Below are positions 61,347-64,000 of a DNA stretch of 64,000 nucleotides, one piece after another (within the stretch, counting starts at the first letter, position 1; each line of letters begins with the position of its first letter). The notes under the pieces are model-generated. The model was not told the DNA's origin. It saw nothing but the letters and a program-made list of their open reading frames with translations, and ran no database searches. The position numbers were made by a program, and so were the translations under genes. Source of the stretch: JBNGOQ01 sp050589645 (GTDB taxonomy: Bacteria > Bacteroidota > Bacteroidia > Flavobacteriales > Flavobacteriaceae); the NCBI RefSeq assembly GCF_050589645.1, contig NZ_JBNGOQ010000002.1, forward strand, positions 372,001 through 436,000, read 5' to 3'.

Positions 61347-63992
61347 ATGTTTATAAACAAAATCGTTTCAAGGTTTTTGGTTGGGAACGGTCTCTTACTG
61401 TTGTTGTTCCTTTTATCTCCCATTAGTTCAATAGGGCAGTCGACTTCTAATGAGCCTAAAATTTCATTAAGCACACAGATTGAACTTCAGAAACCAAATA
61501 AAATCTTAAGCGTTAGGATACTTACCACGAACAAACCCTTGCTAAGCAGTTGGTGTTCGTTTAATGCGTTTCAACATAAAATGATTATGGAGATTTCCCA
61601 AAACGAGGCGGTGTACGAAGCAAACGTTTTGAGTTCAAAAGTACTGGAACTTGTCAAATTACCCTTTGTGATTTATGTGGACAGGTCCACTATGCCCAAA
61701 CAAGTGGAAACCCCTCTTTTGGGGCATGACCTATCCCTAAACAAGGTTTCGTTGCTCCACTCAAATTATCCCAATTATCTTGGAGATGGCATAGTTATTT
61801 CGATAAAGGAAGGATTGTTGGATGTTGACGATGTTGATTTTAAAGGTAGGGTGCTTTATGATTACTTTCCTAGTAACCCTATTTTTTCAAGACACGCTAC
61901 GGAAATGGCCACAATAGCGGCTGGTGCGGGCAACACCTCTCCTGATTTTAGAGGTGTTGCTTGGGGGACGATGTTATTACCTTCGATATCGGATGAATTA
62001 ACACCAGACGATGAAGAATTTCTTAAGCGAAATCGTGTTTCTGTACAAAACCACTCATATGGCGTCGGTGTTGAGAACTATTATGGGATTGAGGCCTATC
62101 TTTACGATCTACAGACTTATAAGGATAAAAACCTAATTCATGTCTTTTCCTCTGGCAACAAGGGCAAGATGACGTCGGTCATCGGAAACTACCAAAAAAT
62201 ACAAGGCTTTTCCAATATAACAGGTCAGTTCAAAACGTCCAAAAATACCATTTGCGTGGGTGCCTCCAATGCTCTTGGAGAAATCTGGGAATTCAGTTCA
62301 AAAGGCCCCACCAATGACGGACGGATAAAACCGGAGGTGGTAGCCTATGGTGCCAACGGAAGTTCCGAATCTGCCGCACTTGTTACAGGTTTGGCGGCAG
62401 TGCTACAGCAAGCTCACTTGGAACTATATGGTAAAATGCCCAATACTTCGTTGATTAAGGCTGCCGTTGTAAATAGTGCGGATAGCGACACCTATGAATT
62501 GACCCATAGATCAGGGTTTGGAAATGTCGATGCAGTAGGGTCCTTGGATGCTATACTTGGTAGATCATTCTTCGAAGACATTATTAGTTCCGGAACTGTG
62601 AAAGAGCATAGAATAGTAGTACCTGCAACAACAAAAAAAATTAATATTACCCTAGCATGGAATGATCCTCCCACCAACATGGGGAGCTCTTCAATGCTGG
62701 TGAACGATCTAGATCTGGCACTTGAACATAAAGAAGGAGGAAAAATATGGCACCCATGGGTATTGAGTACTTATCCCCATTTGGATTCATTGAATTTACG
62801 GCCTACAAGAAAGAGAGACAATCTAAATAATGTTGAAAAGATTTCCGTTAACCGGCCTATGGCCGGCGAATACATTATTCACATAAACCCATTTCTGCTA
62901 ATGAATAGTGAAGATCAAGAGTATAGTGTGGTGTACGAGTATGAAACGGAAGACGAGTGGATATTTCCCCCCGAACACGAAAAATTGGAATCAGGCGCAG
63001 ATTACTATCTGCGCTGGGATTTAAAGGATTCTGTCCAGACCTTTGGGGTTCTCCAGTGGTTAGATTTTGGAGATCCAAAAAAAAAATGGGTGAACATTGC
63101 AAACAAGGTTGATCCGAACTTAGGGTACTTTTTGTGGCAAACCCCTGAAAAAAGTGCAACAGGAAAACTTAGACTAATTGGTGGAAAAGTAGACATTGAA
63201 TCCCCAGTTTTTATGGTCTCAGGTTTCCAAGACTTCAATTTGGAATATCATTGTAATACCAGGTCATTGATTTCTTGGCATTCGGAGCCGGGTGCAAAAG
63301 GCTATAAGGTATATGCCGTAGATAAGAAATATATGGAGGTTATAGGCACTACAGCGGATACCGTATTTAATATTGCTCATGAAGAGAACCACCGATTGGT
63401 TGTGGCTGTAGCTCCAATAATCAATGGCGAGGAAACGAAAAGAACAAGGAGCAAGAACATTTCCAAGGACCACGGTTGTTACATTAACGACTTCTTTCTA
63501 GAAAAGCCGTTTTCAGATAAATCCGAATTCACCCTAATTCTTAATAGCCATATGGGAGTGGATTCTGTATCGTTGGAAAGACTGAATGGGGGGAGCTTTG
63601 AACCAATTTCGAAGTTAAGCGATATAGACAGGCACGAATATAGCTTTACGGATCCAACCCCCAATGATGGAACCAATACCTATAGGGCAAAGGTAGTAAG
63701 TCAGGATGGCACCGAATACTATAGTAAGCTGTTGGATTTTTTATTCTTAGGCAAAAATATGATGATACTATCACCTGTCCCTGCTTGTCAGGGCGAAAAA
63801 ATTCAACTCTATAGCACAAGCGAAGATTGCTTATTGATAGAAGTGTTCTCTTTATCAGGTAAATTACTTGTACGTACCTATCAAAATGGTTTGATTAGAC
63901 AGATAGACACCTCAAGATTATATCCAGGGCTATACATTGTCAGTATTTCTGGGAGTGACTTTAAGATTACAAAAAAAATTGTTGTCATTTGA
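61347..63992 (+). CDS. subtilisin-like peptidase (S8) with T9SS sorting domain
   Basis: 881 aa from the ATG at 61347 (a GTG three codons earlier is possible). Signal peptide (SRFLVGNGLLLLLFLLSPISSIGQ). Catalytic motifs align ungapped with S8 proteases: GDGIVISIKEGLLDVDDVDF places Glu155 where the catalytic Asp normally sits, His183 (SRHATEMATIAAG), oxyanion Asn271 (SSGN), Ser340 (GSSESAALVTG). Fibronectin-like middle domains (about 600-780). The C-terminus (LIEVFSLSGKLLVRTYQNGL, YPGLYIVSISG..FKITKKIVVI) is a type A T9SS sorting domain, so it is exported across the outer membrane. The Asp-to-Glu change may reduce or alter activity. Confidence 0.87.
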   Translation: MFINKIVSRFLVGNGLLLLLFLLSPISSIGQSTSNEPKISLSTQIELQKPNKILSVRILTTNKPLLSSWCSFNAFQHKMIMEISQNEAVYEANVLSSKVLELVKLPFVIYVDRSTMPKQVETPLLGHDLSLNKVSLLHSNYPNYLGDGIVISIKEGLLDVDDVDFKGRVLYDYFPSNPIFSRHATEMATIAAGAGNTSPDFRGVAWGTMLLPSISDELTPDDEEFLKRNRVSVQNHSYGVGVENYYGIEAYLYDLQTYKDKNLIHVFSSGNKGKMTSVIGNYQKIQGFSNITGQFKTSKNTICVGASNALGEIWEFSSKGPTNDGRIKPEVVAYGANGSSESAALVTGLAAVLQQAHLELYGKMPNTSLIKAAVVNSADSDTYELTHRSGFGNVDAVGSLDAILGRSFFEDIISSGTVKEHRIVVPATTKKINITLAWNDPPTNMGSSSMLVNDLDLALEHKEGGKIWHPWVLSTYPHLDSLNLRPTRKRDNLNNVEKISVNRPMAGEYIIHINPFLLMNSEDQEYSVVYEYETEDEWIFPPEHEKLESGADYYLRWDLKDSVQTFGVLQWLDFGDPKKKWVNIANKVDPNLGYFLWQTPEKSATGKLRLIGGKVDIESPVFMVSGFQDFNLEYHCNTRSLISWHSEPGAKGYKVYAVDKKYMEVIGTTADTVFNIAHEENHRLVVAVAPIINGEETKRTRSKNISKDHGCYINDFFLEKPFSDKSEFTLILNSHMGVDSVSLERLNGGSFEPISKLSDIDRHEYSFTDPTPNDGTNTYRAKVVSQDGTEYYSKLLDFLFLGKNMMILSPVPACQGEKIQLYSTSEDCLLIEVFSLSGKLLVRTYQNGLIRQIDTSRLYPGLYIVSISGSDFKITKKIVVI

Positions 63993-64000
63993 AGGATAAT

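Overview
The window looks like chromosome of a marine Flavobacteriia member (Bacteroidota, Flavobacteriaceae-like). Evidence: many lipoproteins and secreted proteins with short N-terminal signals ending ..AQ, a C-terminal type IX secretion sorting domain on the subtilase at the right edge, a TAnnTTTG-type -7 promoter element, families such as DUF2911, M57 HEIGH metallopeptidase and CarboxypepD_reg-like proteins, and intergenic hairpin repeats typical of this group. No rRNA, tRNA, CRISPR array, complete insertion sequence or phage module was found.

Layout. 1-4.4 kb: truncated NHL-repeat protein, ankyrin membrane protein, and an AraC regulator / NTF2-like lipoprotein / VOC operon. 4.7-8.6 kb: tyrosinase, HEAT protein and a HEAT-SCO-membrane fusion, probably a copper-oxidase module. 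10.3-12.1 kb: HxlR regulator divergent from an NADPH:quinone-type oxidoreductase and an ABM monooxygenase, with two matching dyad operators. 12.2-17.2 kb: membrane protein, patatin, RsgA, a small c-type cytochrome and an NTF2-like protein. 17.4-28.8 kb: accessory region of small hypothetical, lipoprotein and membrane genes with cassette-like hairpin repeats between three of them, interrupted by HAD hydrolase and rpiA. 28.8-34.3 kb: GNAT, lipoprotein, a BlaI / BlaR1-like / serine-hydrolase operon whose sensor carries ankyrin repeats, and an agmatinase-family enzyme. 34.4-36.1 kb: a secreted protein between two copies of a long intergenic repeat. 36.1-43.1 kb: Tat-exported HisC-like aminotransferase, two AraC regulators (one with two HTH domains), and two small transcription units driven by near-identical promoters (NTF2-like protein plus membrane protein; NTF2-like protein plus YHS protein), then a flavin monooxygenase. 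43.2-54.4 kb: SLC12-type transporter, cold-shock protein, bestrophin, GNAT, DAACS symporter, methyltransferase, fatty-acid-hydroxylase-type enzyme, Crp/Fnr regulator. 54.6-58.6 kb: secreted CarboxypepD_reg-like, a concanavalin-like secreted protein and DUF2911-TPR. 59-64 kb: AT-rich membrane protein gene, M57 metallopeptidase lipoprotein, and a T9SS-sorted subtilase with Glu at the catalytic Asp position.

The best candidates for something new are the BlaR1-like sensor with ankyrin repeats, the tyrosinase/HEAT/SCO-fusion module, the paired promoters next to a double-HTH AraC regulator, and the cassette-like repeats. Two places show decayed partial copies of a gene on the far side of an unrelated opposite-strand or neighbouring gene (methyltransferase around the symporter; lipoprotein around the Bla-like operon). 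All functions are read from motifs and context; no database search was possible.
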